Shown: positions 7,751 through 16,809 of the stretch, piece after piece
How the letters are laid out: each line of letters starts with the position of its first letter
Position numbering within the stretch: position 1 is the first letter of the stretch
Assembly: GCA_017396085.1 (NCBI GenBank)
Contig: JAFQNC010000030.1
Span: 1 to 51,880, forward strand
Length of the DNA: 51,880 nt
Direction: 5' to 3'
DNA from: Tidjanibacter sp.
GTDB lineage: Bacteria > Bacteroidota > Bacteroidia > Bacteroidales > Rikenellaceae
Program-made: the position numbers and the translations under genes
Notes under the pieces: model-generated
The model's database searches: none
What the model saw: only the letters and a program-made list of their open reading frames with translations
What the model was told of the DNA's origin: nothing

Positions 7751-7825
7751 TCACCCTTCCCATCAACTTTCCCGATTGTTAATAACTTTTTGCTGTTTTT
7801 GTTGGAACTATCCCGACAAAAGCTG

Positions 7826-7833
7826 TACCTTTA
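7826..7833 (+). promoter_or_regulatory. Probable -7 box (TACCTTTA) of the dcw cluster
   Basis: Seven of eight positions, five of six fixed bases, match TAnnTTTG. A TTG at 7802-7804 lies 21 bp upstream, a plausible -33 element. The box overlaps the inverted repeat at 7831-7855. Confidence 0.5.
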
Positions 7834-7855
7834 CAAAGTATTTCATACTTTGTAA
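7831..7855. promoter_or_regulatory. Perfect 11-bp inverted repeat upstream of rsmH
   Basis: TTACAAAGTAT, a 3-base centre (TTC), then ATACTTTGTAA. It overlaps the 3' end of the probable -7 box and spans the expected transcription start, 12 bp before the rsmH ATG. There is no T-run after it, so it is not a terminator; operator or leader hairpin are the options. The mraZ gene, which normally heads the cluster and represses it, is absent. Confidence 0.7.
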
Positions 7856-7867
7856 CGAACTGCCCTT

Positions 7868-8788
7868 ATGGATAACACCATCTACCACATACCCGCCTTG
7901 GCCGAGGAGTCGATGGAAGCCCTCGCAATCAACCCCGATGGGGTCTATGTGGACCTCACCTTTGGTGGCGGCGGACACTCACGCCTCATACTCGAAAGGC
8001 TCTCGCCCCAAGGAAGGCTCTACAGTTTCGACCAAGACGCCGATGCACAAGCCAACATCCCTGCCGACAGCAGGCTCCACTTTGTGGAGAGCAACTTCCG
8101 CTTTATGCGCAGCCAGTTGCGCCTGCGTGGTGTGGGCGATGGGCAGGTAGACGGTGTACTGGCCGACTTGGGCGTGTCGTCCCACCACTTCGACACCGCC
8201 GAGAGGGGTTTTTCGTTCAAGGCCGACCTTGGAGCACCGCTCGATATGAGGATGAACCGCAAGGCAGCCTTCACGGCCGCCACCCTTGTGAACACCTACG
8301 AGCAGGAGGCACTGGCCACGCTCCTTAGGGAGTATGGCGAGTTGGACACCACCTACAAAATCGCCGCCTGCATTGTGCGTGCGAGGGCCACAAAGGAGAT
8401 TACCACCGTGGGCGACCTCGTGGAGGCGGTGGCCCCCTGCACCCCAAAGAAGGATGGCGCCAAGTTCCTCACCAAACTCTTTCAGGCATTGCGCATTGAG
8501 GTCAATGGCGAGATGGAAGCACTCAAAATGGCCCTTGAACAGAGCCTCAAAGTGTTGCGCCCCGGAGGTAGGTTGGCGGTTATTTCCTACCACTCGTTGG
8601 AGGACAGGCTTGTGAAGAACTTTGTCAGGTGCGGCAACTTTGAGGGCAAGGTGGAGAAGGACTTTTATGGCAACATCTCCACACCGTGGGAGGCCGTTAG
8701 CCGCAAGGCCATTGTGCCCACTGCCGAGGAGGTGGAGCGTAACCCCCGCAGCCGCAGTGCCAAACTCCGAGTGGCAGAGAAGAATTGA
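7868..8788 (+). CDS. rsmH: 16S rRNA (cytosine1402-N4)-methyltransferase RsmH (MraW)
   Basis: 306 aa. RsmH methylates N4 of C1402 in the ribosomal P site using SAM and is the usual first enzyme gene of the dcw cluster. Motifs: YHIPALAEESMEAL at the start, SAM-binding VDLTFGGGGHSRLIL (near 28), VDGVLADLGVSSHHFD (near 95), RGFSFKADLGAPLDMRMN (near 112), FQALRIEVNGEME (near 205) and VISYHSLEDRLVKNF (near 240). mraZ is not present between ispF and this gene. The last two codons and the TGA stop (AAGAATTGA) lie at the start of a TTGAGAA heptamer array. Confidence 0.96.
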   Translation: MDNTIYHIPALAEESMEALAINPDGVYVDLTFGGGGHSRLILERLSPQGRLYSFDQDADAQANIPADSRLHFVESNFRFMRSQLRLRGVGDGQVDGVLADLGVSSHHFDTAERGFSFKADLGAPLDMRMNRKAAFTAATLVNTYEQEALATLLREYGELDTTYKIAACIVRARATKEITTVGDLVEAVAPCTPKKDGAKFLTKLFQALRIEVNGEMEALKMALEQSLKVLRPGGRLAVISYHSLEDRLVKNFVRCGNFEGKVEKDFYGNISTPWEAVSRKAIVPTAEEVERNPRSRSAKLRVAEKN

Positions 8789-8993
8789 GAAAGTTGCGAG
8801 TAAGCGAGGGCAGAGGGTGCTTGCACACTTTGCCGAGCGAGAGCAACTAAAAGCCACCGAAGGTGGGTTAATTGAGAATTGAGAATTGAGAATTTTTCTC
8901 TAAAGTCCTTAAGGCCTTTAAGGCCCTTAAAGCCCAGCCAGCCCAGCCGGCCCGGCAGGCCCAAATATAAAAGAACAACAAAGCAAAACAACA
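8787..8993. repeat. Repeat mosaic between rsmH and ftsL
   Basis: Holds a B2 module (8791-8870), TTGAGAA heptamers (about 8870-8893), CCTTAAAGC-type 9-mers (8902-8936) and CAGCCCAGC-type GC-rich 9-mers (8933-8962). The B2 copy is identical over 80 bp to the one at 41248-41327. Confidence 0.85.
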
Positions 8994-8995
8994 AT

Positions 8996-9631
8996 ATGGC
9001 ACTTTTCAGGCGACACAAAAAACACGAGTCAGAGGCCGAGCAGAGCCCGCAGGTGGTGTTCGAGGTAGACACCAAGCCCACCGGCGATACCAAACCTATG
9101 GGTAGCACCAATCCTATGGGCGACACAAAACCCACGGGCGACACCAAGCCGATGGGCCGTGTGGAGCCGATGGTGGGTAGTGCAAGGTCGGCAGGCATCA
9201 TCAGGGGCAAAGGGCGTGGACGCACCCAAGATGAGCCCGCAAGCGACATCAAGCCCACCAGTGTGGTGAAGCCCGATGCCAAGATGGCCAAGTCCAAACG
9301 CCGCAAGGGTGCCGTAAAGGGGGTGCTCTCGGGCGAGGTGTTGGTCAGTTCGCCCGCCAAGAAGCACTACACCTTTGCTCTCTACTGCTGTCTGCTCATC
9401 ATCCTCTATATGGGCTACGTGTTCAGCAGTCAGAGGTTGCAGAGGGAGCAGATTGAGTGTCGCATAGAGTTGCAAAAGAGACGTGCCAAGTCGCTCCTCT
9501 ACTCCTCGGAGAAGATTAGCGCATCACGCCACAGCAACATCACCAGCGAGGTAGAAAAGAGAGGCATAAACATAAAAGAGTGGCCCACCCCACCCCAAGT
9601 AATCGGCAAGGATGAAACAAAAAAACACTAA
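8996..9631 (+). CDS. ftsL: FtsL-like septal membrane protein with a repetitive N-terminal extension
   Basis: 211 aa. Assigned as FtsL from its place between rsmH and the septal transpeptidase and its topology: one membrane segment at about 125-145 (HYTFALYCCLLIILYMGYVF) followed by a short periplasmic leucine- and arginine-rich coiled coil (145-165). FtsL bridges FtsQ and the FtsW-FtsI synthase. The cytoplasmic N-terminus is unusually long, about 124 residues, and residues 26-53 are imperfect repeats of DTKPTG and DTKPMG; a basic stretch KSKRRKGAVKG follows. I chose the ATG at 8996 because the open frame upstream is only spacer repeat. It overlaps the transpeptidase start by 20 bp. Confidence 0.75.
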   Translation: MALFRRHKKHESEAEQSPQVVFEVDTKPTGDTKPMGSTNPMGDTKPTGDTKPMGRVEPMVGSARSAGIIRGKGRGRTQDEPASDIKPTSVVKPDAKMAKSKRRKGAVKGVLSGEVLVSSPAKKHYTFALYCCLLIILYMGYVFSSQRLQREQIECRIELQKRRAKSLLYSSEKISASRHSNITSEVEKRGINIKEWPTPPQVIGKDETKKH

Positions 9632-11738
9632 CATACACGACCCCAACCCGCACTCAATCAAGCGTAGTATTCAGCGTAGGGCCAAGTGGCTCTATGTAAT
9701 CTTCTCGCTCCTTGCATTGGCGGTGTTTGTGCAGATTGTGCTCACGCAGTATGGGCCCAACGGTGCCGCCCTGCGCAACAAGTCGGAGGACCTGTGCTAC
9801 ACCACACGCAGGGTGCAGGGCAACCGTGGCAACATCTACGACCGCAACGGAGAGATTCTCTCCACCGACTCTCGCACCTACAACATACGCCTCGACTTGG
9901 CTGCCGAGCCCCTCTCCGATGAACTTTTCAACCGCCACGTGGGAGCCCTTGCCGACTCACTCGGCAGGATGTTCGGCAAACCCTCGGTCCACTACCGCAC
10001 CCTGCTGGTGCAGACTCGCCAAAAGGCAGTGGAGAGTGGCGACACCGCAATGGTCAGGCTCCACGGCAAGGCCCACTATGCGGGCGCAAGATATAAACTC
10101 CTCGCCCGACACCTCAACCAGAGGGAGTATGACCGCCTGCGCACCTTCCCACTGATGGAGCGTAGGTATGGAATGATTGCCGAGGAGGAGAGGATGCGCT
10201 ACAAGGTCTACGGCTCGCTGGCCGCCTACACCATATCGCAGGGTGTGGAGAAGGCCTACGACAGCCTACTGCGCTCAACCGATGGAGTGAACCGCTACGT
10301 AAAACTCGACAACCGCAACCGTTCATCGGTGCCCATCGTGGACAAAATCAACCGCCCCGCAACCAACGGGTGCGACATCATCACCACCATCGACATCAAC
10401 CTTCAAGACGTGGTGGAGGGTGCCCTGCGCAAGCAACTCGCCGACAACAAGGCCCTCAGCGGTACGGCAGTGGTGGTGGAGTGCGCCACGGGCGAGATTA
10501 GGGCTATGGCCAACCTCACCCACCGCAAGAGTGGCGAGATTAACGATGACTTCAACTACGCCATACGTTGGCACGGAGCCCCCGGTTCCACCTTCAAGGG
10601 CATATCGCTGATGGCCCTGCTGGACGATGCAGGCGTGTCGAAGGATAGGTGGGTGGATTGTGGCAAGACGGGCAAGACCGTTATCAACGGGCTGACCATC
10701 ACCGACACCCACGTGGTGGGTGCGGGCAAGAGTGGCAAGACCACCGTGAAGGGTATGTTTGTGGAGTCGTCAAACGTGGGCTTCGCAAAGGTGGTGTGCC
10801 AAAACTACGAGGATAGGCCCGAGAGGTGGGTGGAGTACATCCGCGGCATCGGGCTCGACAAGGTATCGAGCATTCAAAACATCCGTGGCTTGGGCTTCTA
10901 CATCAAAGACCCCTCCACGTTCCACGATAGGGGCGGATGGTCCAAGACCACCCTCCCACAAACCGCCTATGGCTATGAGGTCAATATGACCCCAATGCAG
11001 ACGCTGATGTTCTACAACGCCGTGGCCAACAACGGCCGCCTCATCACCCCCGTGCTGGTCAAGCAGGTGATGAACGAGGGCGAGGTGGTGCGTGAGTATA
11101 CCACCGAGGTTGTCAATGAGCAGATTTGTTCGCCCACAGCGTTGGCCGACTTGCAGGAGTGTATGGAGGCAGTGGTGAGCCACGAGAGGGGCACGGGCAA
11201 GGCCCTTGCAAAGTTGCCCTTCAAGGTGGCAGGCAAGACCGGCACCGCACAGGTCATCCTCCCCAAGGAGATGTGGGGCCGCAATGCCTATGTTACCAAA
11301 GATGGCACAAGGCAGTATTTGGCCACCTTCGTAGGCTACTTCCCCGCCGATGCGCCAAAGTACACCTGCATCGTGTCGATTAAGACCGAGCGCAAGAGTG
11401 GCGAGGTGAAGTACTACACCGGTGCGGGTGTGTCGTTGCCCGTGTTCGGCGAGATTGCCGAGTATGTCTACACCCACGACCTTCAATGGGCCACACGTGC
11501 CGAGCGAGTGGCGGGTGCGGGCGTGCTCAAAAGTAAACCCATAGCAAGGAGCGTGGCCGATGTAGAGGCTGTGGACACCACCGAGGGTGGCGTGCCCAAC
11601 GTGGTTGGTATGGGCCTAAGGGATGCGCTCTACGTGTTGGAGAGGGCGGGCCACAAGGTGCGCTTCAGTGGCAGTGGCACCGTGGTGAGCCAAACCACCA
11701 ACGCAGAAGGAGAGGTGGAGTTGAGAATTCAAAATTGA
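9612..11738 (+). CDS. ftsI: Septal class B penicillin-binding protein (FtsI-like transpeptidase with PASTA domain)
   Basis: 708 aa. Cross-links septal peptidoglycan with FtsW. A membrane anchor lies at about 24-45 (WLYVIFSLLALAVFVQIVL), then the PBP dimerisation domain (RRVQGNRGNIYDRNGEILST near 62) and the transpeptidase domain: active-site serine in GAPGSTFKG (near 325), the SSN triad (near 387) and KTGTAQ (near 541). A C-terminal PASTA domain (about 658-708, VPNVVGMGLRDALYVLERAG) is typical of Bacteroidetes forms. Translation is probably coupled to ftsL (20-bp overlap). The final residues RIQN and the TGA stop lie in heptamer repeats, so the PASTA end is partly repeat-encoded. Confidence 0.94.
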   Translation: MKQKNTNIHDPNPHSIKRSIQRRAKWLYVIFSLLALAVFVQIVLTQYGPNGAALRNKSEDLCYTTRRVQGNRGNIYDRNGEILSTDSRTYNIRLDLAAEPLSDELFNRHVGALADSLGRMFGKPSVHYRTLLVQTRQKAVESGDTAMVRLHGKAHYAGARYKLLARHLNQREYDRLRTFPLMERRYGMIAEEERMRYKVYGSLAAYTISQGVEKAYDSLLRSTDGVNRYVKLDNRNRSSVPIVDKINRPATNGCDIITTIDINLQDVVEGALRKQLADNKALSGTAVVVECATGEIRAMANLTHRKSGEINDDFNYAIRWHGAPGSTFKGISLMALLDDAGVSKDRWVDCGKTGKTVINGLTITDTHVVGAGKSGKTTVKGMFVESSNVGFAKVVCQNYEDRPERWVEYIRGIGLDKVSSIQNIRGLGFYIKDPSTFHDRGGWSKTTLPQTAYGYEVNMTPMQTLMFYNAVANNGRLITPVLVKQVMNEGEVVREYTTEVVNEQICSPTALADLQECMEAVVSHERGTGKALAKLPFKVAGKTGTAQVILPKEMWGRNAYVTKDGTRQYLATFVGYFPADAPKYTCIVSIKTERKSGEVKYYTGAGVSLPVFGEIAEYVYTHDLQWATRAERVAGAGVLKSKPIARSVADVEAVDTTEGGVPNVVGMGLRDALYVLERAGHKVRFSGSGTVVSQTTNAEGEVELRIQN

Positions 11739-12174
11739 CAAAACGTTGTTTTGTCTAAAATGCTCCCGCTCGGCAGAGTCTGCAAGCAGCCTATGCGCTC
11801 GCTTACTCGCATTTGCCAAAATTCAAAATTCAAAATTAAGGGAAGAAAGAGAAAACTCACTAAAGTCCTTAAGGACCTTAAAGACCTTAAGGTCCATAAA
11901 GGCCCTATCCGCCCCAGAAGGCGCAGGTATTAAAAAAGATACTCAGAGGAGAATTGAGAATTGAGACTTGAGAATTGAGAAAATTTCCCCTCTAAGTCCC
12001 CCTCCCCTACGATAGGGGAGGTCGGGAGGGGTGGTCGTAATTGCGCTCGGCGGCCTCGCCGAGCAGGAGGTCGGGAGGGGTGGTCGTAATTGGTGACAGC
12101 GCCTTTAAGGCGCAGGTATTAAAAAAGATACCCGGAAAGTTAATTGAAGATTTAGACAAGAATAGGTAGATACT
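11721..12174. repeat. Repeat mosaic between ftsI and murE
   Basis: 436 bp without a gene. In order: heptamers at the ftsI end; a B1 module (11737-11817) starting with the GACAAAAC-GTT-GTTTTGTC hairpin; CAAAATT heptamers (about 11818-11838); CCTTAAGGA-type 9-mers (11861-11905); a K motif AGGCGCAGGTATTAAAAAAG (11919-11938); GAATTGA heptamers (11951-11979); the GC-rich L module (11998-12064) with hairpins CTCCCCTA/TAGGGGAG and GCTCGGCG/CGCCGAGC; a second partial L copy (12065-12092); and a second K motif (12106-12132). No promoter box is evident. Confidence 0.85.
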
Positions 12175-13653
12175 ATGAAACTACAAGATATACTCAAAGG
12201 CGTGGAGGTGAGAGAGATTGTGGGCCCCGAGGAGGTGGAGGTCCGCTCGCTCACTATGGACTCACGCAGCGTGGAGCCCGGGGGGCTCTTTGCCGCCATT
12301 GAGGGCACCGCAGTGGATGGGCACCGTTTCATTGGTGCCGCAGTGGAGAATGGTGCCGCCGTGGTGGTGTGCAACCATCTGCCCGAGGGCGTGGAGCAAC
12401 CGAGCAACGAGGGTGCGGAGCAACACAATGGCGCAACCTACGTGGTGGTGGCCGACAGCAGCAAGGCCATAGGTCTGGTAGCCTCCAACTTCTACGGTCG
12501 CCCCTCCGAAAGACTCGCACTCGTGGGAGTTACGGGCACCAACGGCAAGACCACAACCGCCACCCTGCTCTACAACCTCACACAAAGGCTCGGCTACAAG
12601 GCCGGACTCATCTCCACCGTGGTCTACAAAGTGGGCGACCACGAGGAACCCTCAACCCACACCACCCCCGATGCCATCAACCTCAACCGTCTGCTGGCAC
12701 AAATGGTGGAGGCAGGCTGTGGTTACTGCTTTATGGAGGTGTCGTCCCACAGCCTTGTGCAGCACCGCACCGCAGGCTTGAGGTTTGAGGGAGCCATCTT
12801 CAGCAACCTCACACACGACCACCTCGACTACCACGGCACCTTTGCCGAGTACATCAAGGCCAAAAAGTTACTCTTCGATGGGCTCGACAAGAGTGCGTGG
12901 GCTCTGGTGAACGTGGACGACAAGAACGGCCGAGTGATGTTGCAAAACTGCCGCGCCGCCCACCACACCTACTCCCTGCGCGGAGTGGGCGAGGTGAACT
13001 GCAAGATACTCGAAACAACCCTTGAGGGTATGCTCGTGGAGATTGGGGGCAAGCAGATGTGGTCGCACCTGCTGGGCAGGTTCAACGGCTACAACCTCAC
13101 GGCCGTATACAGGGCCGCCACCCTGCTTGGGCACGATAGCGATGAGGTACTCACCGCACTGAGCAGCCTTGAAAGCGTGTGCGGCAGGTTCCAGACGCTG
13201 CGCTCCAAGGGTGGAGTTACGGCCGTGGTGGACTACGCCCACACGCCCGATGCGTTGGAGAACGTGATTGACACCATCTTGTCGCTCGGTGTGGCCCGTA
13301 GGCTGATTACCGTGTGTGGCTGTGGTGGCGACAGGGACCGCACCAAGCGCCCCGAGATGGCACGCATTGCGGCCGAAAAGTCCCACACCGCCATCTTCAC
13401 CTCCGACAACCCACGCACCGAGGACCCCGAAGCCATCTTGGCCGATATGGAGCAGGGAGTGCAGGGGCGCAACAACTACCTCCTCATCAGCGACCGAGCA
13501 CAAGCCATTCGTGCGGCTCTGCGTATGGCGGAGCGTGGCGATGTGGTGCTTGTGGCCGGCAAGGGACACGAGGACTATCAGGTGATTGGCACGGAGAAGG
13601 TCCACTTCTCCGACCAAGAACAAGTGAGGGAGTATTTTGGAATTGAGAATTGA
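12175..13653 (+). CDS. murE: UDP-N-acetylmuramoyl-tripeptide synthetase MurE (meso-diaminopimelate type)
   Basis: 492 aa. Adds the third stem residue to UDP-MurNAc-L-Ala-D-Glu using ATP in the cytoplasm. Mur ligase features: N-terminal UDP-binding domain (1-105), P-loop VTGTNGKTTTATLL (near 118), MEVSSHSLVQHR (near 185), FSNLTHDHLDYH (near 210), DYAHTPDALENV (near 352) and DNPRTEDP (near 411). The DNPR motif is the family mark for meso-diaminopimelate rather than lysine. The start is the ATG after the spacer mosaic. The C-terminus GIEN and the TGA stop are made by GAATTGAGAATTGA. Confidence 0.96.
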   Translation: MKLQDILKGVEVREIVGPEEVEVRSLTMDSRSVEPGGLFAAIEGTAVDGHRFIGAAVENGAAVVVCNHLPEGVEQPSNEGAEQHNGATYVVVADSSKAIGLVASNFYGRPSERLALVGVTGTNGKTTTATLLYNLTQRLGYKAGLISTVVYKVGDHEEPSTHTTPDAINLNRLLAQMVEAGCGYCFMEVSSHSLVQHRTAGLRFEGAIFSNLTHDHLDYHGTFAEYIKAKKLLFDGLDKSAWALVNVDDKNGRVMLQNCRAAHHTYSLRGVGEVNCKILETTLEGMLVEIGGKQMWSHLLGRFNGYNLTAVYRAATLLGHDSDEVLTALSSLESVCGRFQTLRSKGGVTAVVDYAHTPDALENVIDTILSLGVARRLITVCGCGGDRDRTKRPEMARIAAEKSHTAIFTSDNPRTEDPEAILADMEQGVQGRNNYLLISDRAQAIRAALRMAERGDVVLVAGKGHEDYQVIGTEKVHFSDQEQVREYFGIEN

Positions 13654-14052
13654 AAATTGCAGGCGTTGCCTGTTTTGTGCAGTTGGCAGGTCAGCACACT
13701 GCCCAACCTTGCGATGCCTTCCGACCACTGCTCCCCTAATTTAGGGGAGCTGGCGCAAAGCGACTGAGGGGTCTGTGAGGGCAAGAAAAGGCAGAAAGGG
13801 CAAGAAAGGGCAAACTCCCTAAAGGCCTTAAGGCCTTAAGGCCATTAAGGTCCTTAAAGCCCTATAAAGCACAGTCGGCCCCAGTGGCACAGTCGGCCCA
13901 GTGGCACAGTCGGCACAGTCGGCACAGTCGGCACAGCCGCCCACCAAGAAATTAAGTAATTTTAAGAAATAGGCACAGATTTTTTAATTTATTTGAAAAA
14001 CACCACTCGCAGATTTTTCAGCCTAAGGGCGAGAGATTTTGCAGTTATTAAA
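13641..14052. repeat. Repeat mosaic between murE and mraY
   Basis: Part of a 441-bp gap without a gene. It contains AATTGAG units at the murE stop, a fragment of the long B1 form (GCAGGCGTTGCCTG, 13660-13673), a hairpin GCTCCCCTAA/TTAGGGGAGC (about 13731-13751) related to the L module, GGCAGAAAG-type 9-mers (13789-13812), CCTTAAGGC-type 9-mers (13816-13866) and the clearest AGTCGGCAC 9-mer array (about 13871-13939). The last 110 bp, AT-rich, hold the mraY promoter. Confidence 0.85.
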
Positions 14053-14060
14053 TATTTTTG
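14053..14060 (+). promoter_or_regulatory. -7 box (TATTTTTG) upstream of mraY
   Basis: Matches TAnnTTTG, 34 bp before the mraY ATG, so the middle of the dcw cluster probably has its own start of transcription. A well-spaced -33 element is not clear. Confidence 0.5.
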
Positions 14061-14094
14061 CAAAAGAAAGAAACAAAACACAAAATAATTAAAA

Positions 14095-15351
14095 ATGCTT
14101 TACTCATTAGTAAAATATCTTGAAAATCACTACGACATTCCGGGCCTCGGTATGTGGCAGTACCTCTCGTTCCGCTCCGTGGGAGCAATCATCCTCGCAC
14201 TGCTCATCGGTATGATGTTCGGTGGTAAACTCATCGGCCTGCTCCGCAAAAAACAAATCGGCGAGGACATCCGCAACCTCGGACTCGATGGTCAGATGGA
14301 GAAAAAAGGGACCCCCACGATGGGCGGACTCATCATCCTCATCTCCATACTCGTGCCCATACTGCTGCTGGGCGACCTCAGCAACATCTACACTTGGCTG
14401 ATGATTATCAGCACCGTGTGGCTCGGGCTACTCGGCTTCGCAGATGACTACATCAAGGTCTTCCGCAGGCACAAAGAGGGCCTCAAAGGTAAGTTCAAAA
14501 TCGTGGGCCAAGTGGGCCTCGGTATCATCGTGGGCTCGGTGATGTGCTTCAGCGAACAGGTGGTGGTGATTGACAAGAACGACCCCGCAACCATCGAGGT
14601 GGTGGAGAGCATCGAGGCCCCCAACGGAGAGGTGCTCTCAACGAGGGTGGCTACGGAAGTGGTGGGCGAAAAGACCACCAAGACGACCATCCCCTTTGTG
14701 AAAAACAACGAGTTCGACTACCATTGGCTCGTACCCGGCAAGGGCCATTGGGCCGATGTGCTCACGTGGGTGCTCTACGTGTTGGTGGCCATATTCGTCA
14801 TCACAGCGGTGAGCAACGGAGCCAACCTTACCGATGGTTTAGACGGGCTCAACACAGGTGTGAGTGCAGTGATTGCCGTGGTGCTCTCGGTGTTGGCCTA
14901 CCTCTCGGGCCACGTCATCTATGCCGACTACCTCAACATTATGTATATCCCCGGTGCGGGCGAACTCACGGTGTTTGGTGCGGCCTTCGTGGGTGCGCTC
15001 ATCGGTTTCTTGTGGTACAACTGCCACCCTGCGCAGGTATTTATGGGCGACACGGGTAGTCTTGCCATTGGTGGCATCATTGCGGTGTTTGCACTCGCCA
15101 TCCGCAAGGAGTTGTTGCTGCCCCTGCTGTGTGGCATCTACCTCGTGGAGGTGGTGAGCGTGATGTTGCAAACGGGCTACTTCAAGTACACCAAGAAGAA
15201 GTATGGCGAGGGCAGGCGCATATTCCGTATGGCCCCCCTGCACCACCACTACCAAAAAGTGGGCCTGCACGAGAACAAGATTGTGGTGAGGTTTTGGATT
15301 GTGCAAATCCTCCTCGCCGCCCTCACCCTCGTAACCCTGAAAATCAGGTAG
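14095..15351 (+). CDS. mraY: Phospho-N-acetylmuramoyl-pentapeptide transferase MraY
   Basis: 418 aa. Transfers phospho-MurNAc-pentapeptide to undecaprenyl phosphate, making lipid I in the inner membrane. Motifs: [16 protein letters not shown] (near 75), catalytic aspartates in [17 protein letters not shown] (near 115), [13 protein letters not shown] (near 243), [12 protein letters not shown] (near 316) and [15 protein letters not shown] (near 378). It is about 55-60 residues longer than the E. coli enzyme because of a soluble insertion around 160-210 between membrane segments, as seen in Bacteroidetes homologues. It stands 441 bp from murE and has its own probable promoter. Confidence 0.96.
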   Translation: MLYSLVKYLENHYDIPGLGMWQYLSFRSVGAIILALLIGMMFGGKLIGLLRKKQIGEDIRNLGLDGQMEKKGTPTMGGLIILISILVPILLLGDLSNIYTWLMIISTVWLGLLGFADDYIKVFRRHKEGLKGKFKIVGQVGLGIIVGSVMCFSEQVVVIDKNDPATIEVVESIEAPNGEVLSTRVATEVVGEKTTKTTIPFVKNNEFDYHWLVPGKGHWADVLTWVLYVLVAIFVITAVSNGANLTDGLDGLNTGVSAVIAVVLSVLAYLSGHVIYADYLNIMYIPGAGELTVFGAAFVGALIGFLWYNCHPAQVFMGDTGSLAIGGIIAVFALAIRKELLLPLLCGIYLVEVVSVMLQTGYFKYTKKKYGEGRRIFRMAPLHHHYQKVGLHENKIVVRFWIVQILLAALTLVTLKIR

Positions 15352-15354
15352 AAG

Positions 15355-15477
15355 GAAATTGAGAATTGAGAATTGAGAATTGAGAATTAAAGTCCTTAAG
15401 GGCTTTAAGGGCTTTAAGGACCTTAAGGCCCCAAACATTAAGAAAAAAACTGATAACTGATAACTGATAACTGAAAT
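15355..15477. repeat. Repeat mosaic between mraY and murD
   Basis: GAATTGA heptamers (15358-15387), CTTTAAGGG and CCTTAAGGC 9-mers (15389-15432), then a clean CTGATAA heptamer array (15451-15474) ending at the murD ATG (15478). Each CTGATAA unit carries TGA and TAA. Confidence 0.85.
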
Positions 15478-16809
15478 ATGGCAAAGAAGATTGTAATACT
15501 CGGTGGTGGCGAGAGCGGCTACGGTAGTGCGGTGTTGGCCAAGACAAAGGGCTTCGACACCTTCCTCTCCGATGCGGGCACCATCGCCGAAAAGTACCGA
15601 CTCGCACTCGAAAGCGAGGGCATTGAGTATGAGCAGGGAGGACACTCCGAGGAGCGCATACTCGCCGCCGACCTCGTGGTCAAGAGCCCCGGCATACCCG
15701 ACAAGGCCCCAATGGTCAAGGCCCTGCGCGACAAGGGGGTGCCCATAGTGAGCGAGATTGAGTTCGCACGCCCATTCAGCAAGGGGCGCACACTCTGCAT
15801 CACAGGCTCCAACGGCAAGACCACAACCACCACCCTCACCCACCGCATACTCGCCGAGGCGGGCTATGATGTGGCCGTGGGTGGCAACATCGGTCAGAGT
15901 TACGCTCTGAGCGTGGCGAGGGATGACAAGGAGTGGTATGTGTTGGAGCTGAGCAGTTTCCAACTTGACGGATGCGTGGACTTTGTGGCCGACATTGCCG
16001 TGCTGATGAACATCACCCCCGACCACCTCGACCGCTACAACTATGTGTTCCAAAACTACGTGGACAGCAAGATGCGCATAGTGCGTGGGCACACCTCCGC
16101 CAACCACTTCGTCTACTGTGCAGACGACCACACCATAGCCTCCGAGATAGCAAAACTCAACCCCGCATCGGTGCGCCACCCCTTTGGTAGGGCAAACATC
16201 TGTGGCTCGGTGGCCACGGTGGAGTTGGGCTCGCAGAGGGTGGACATCGACCTCGACCGACTGCACATCAAGGGGCTCCACAATGCCTACAACGCTATGG
16301 CCGCAACCCTCGCCGCACTCGCCGCAGGGGTGGCACCCGAGCAGATTGAGCGCACACTCTACGCCTTTGAGGGGGTGGAGCACAGGCTCGAGAGGGTGGC
16401 CGAGATTGGGGGTGTGGAGTGGATAAACGACTCCAAGGCCACCAATGTGGACTCGGTGTGGTATGCGCTGGAGAGTATGACAAGACCCACGGTGTGGATT
16501 GCAGGAGGCACCGACAAGGGCAACGACTACGAGCCCCTGAAGGAGTTTGTGGGCACCAAGGTCAAGACTCTCGTCTGTATGGGCGTGAACAACGAAAAAC
16601 TACTCGAAGAGTTCCGAGGCATTGTGCCCGTCTACAACACCTCCTCGCTGGAGGAGTGTGTGAAGGTGTGCCACCAAGTGGCCACCCGAGGCGATGCGGT
16701 GTTGCTCTCGCCTGCGTGTGCAAGTTTCGACCTCTTCAAGAACTATGAGCAGAGGGGCACCCTCTTCAAGGAGAAAGTTTTGCAACTCAAAAGTGATGAA
16801 AACCGATAG
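15478..16809 (+). CDS. murD: UDP-N-acetylmuramoylalanine--D-glutamate ligase MurD
   Basis: 443 aa. Adds D-glutamate to UDP-MurNAc-L-Ala with ATP. N-terminal Rossmann fold starts KKIVILGGGESGYGSAVLAK; P-loop CITGSNGKTTTTTLTHRIL near 108; VLELSSFQLDG near 160; MNITPDHLDRYN near 177; VEHRLERVAEIGGVEWINDS near 300 with SKATNVDS; and LLSPACASFDLFKNYEQRG near 408. The start is the ATG directly after a CTGATAA heptamer array. The 3' end overlaps ftsW by 14 bp, so the pair is coupled. Confidence 0.96.
   Translation: MAKKIVILGGGESGYGSAVLAKTKGFDTFLSDAGTIAEKYRLALESEGIEYEQGGHSEERILAADLVVKSPGIPDKAPMVKALRDKGVPIVSEIEFARPFSKGRTLCITGSNGKTTTTTLTHRILAEAGYDVAVGGNIGQSYALSVARDDKEWYVLELSSFQLDGCVDFVADIAVLMNITPDHLDRYNYVFQNYVDSKMRIVRGHTSANHFVYCADDHTIASEIAKLNPASVRHPFGRANICGSVATVELGSQRVDIDLDRLHIKGLHNAYNAMAATLAALAAGVAPEQIERTLYAFEGVEHRLERVAEIGGVEWINDSKATNVDSVWYALESMTRPTVWIAGGTDKGNDYEPLKEFVGTKVKTLVCMGVNNEKLLEEFRGIVPVYNTSSLEECVKVCHQVATRGDAVLLSPACASFDLFKNYEQRGTLFKEKVLQLKSDENR

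Noticed and set aside
7751..7867. A short or decayed mraZ before rsmH
   Set aside because: The 117-bp spacer has no frame resembling MraZ on either strand.
13816..13939. CRISPR array
   Set aside because: The 9-bp units are directly adjacent with no unique spacers, and no cas gene is in the window.
14839..16383. Long minus-strand open frame (514 codons) across mraY and murD
   Set aside because: Antisense to two certain genes. GC-rich wobble positions remove stops from the opposite strand; the product is a low-complexity string of His, Val and Gly.
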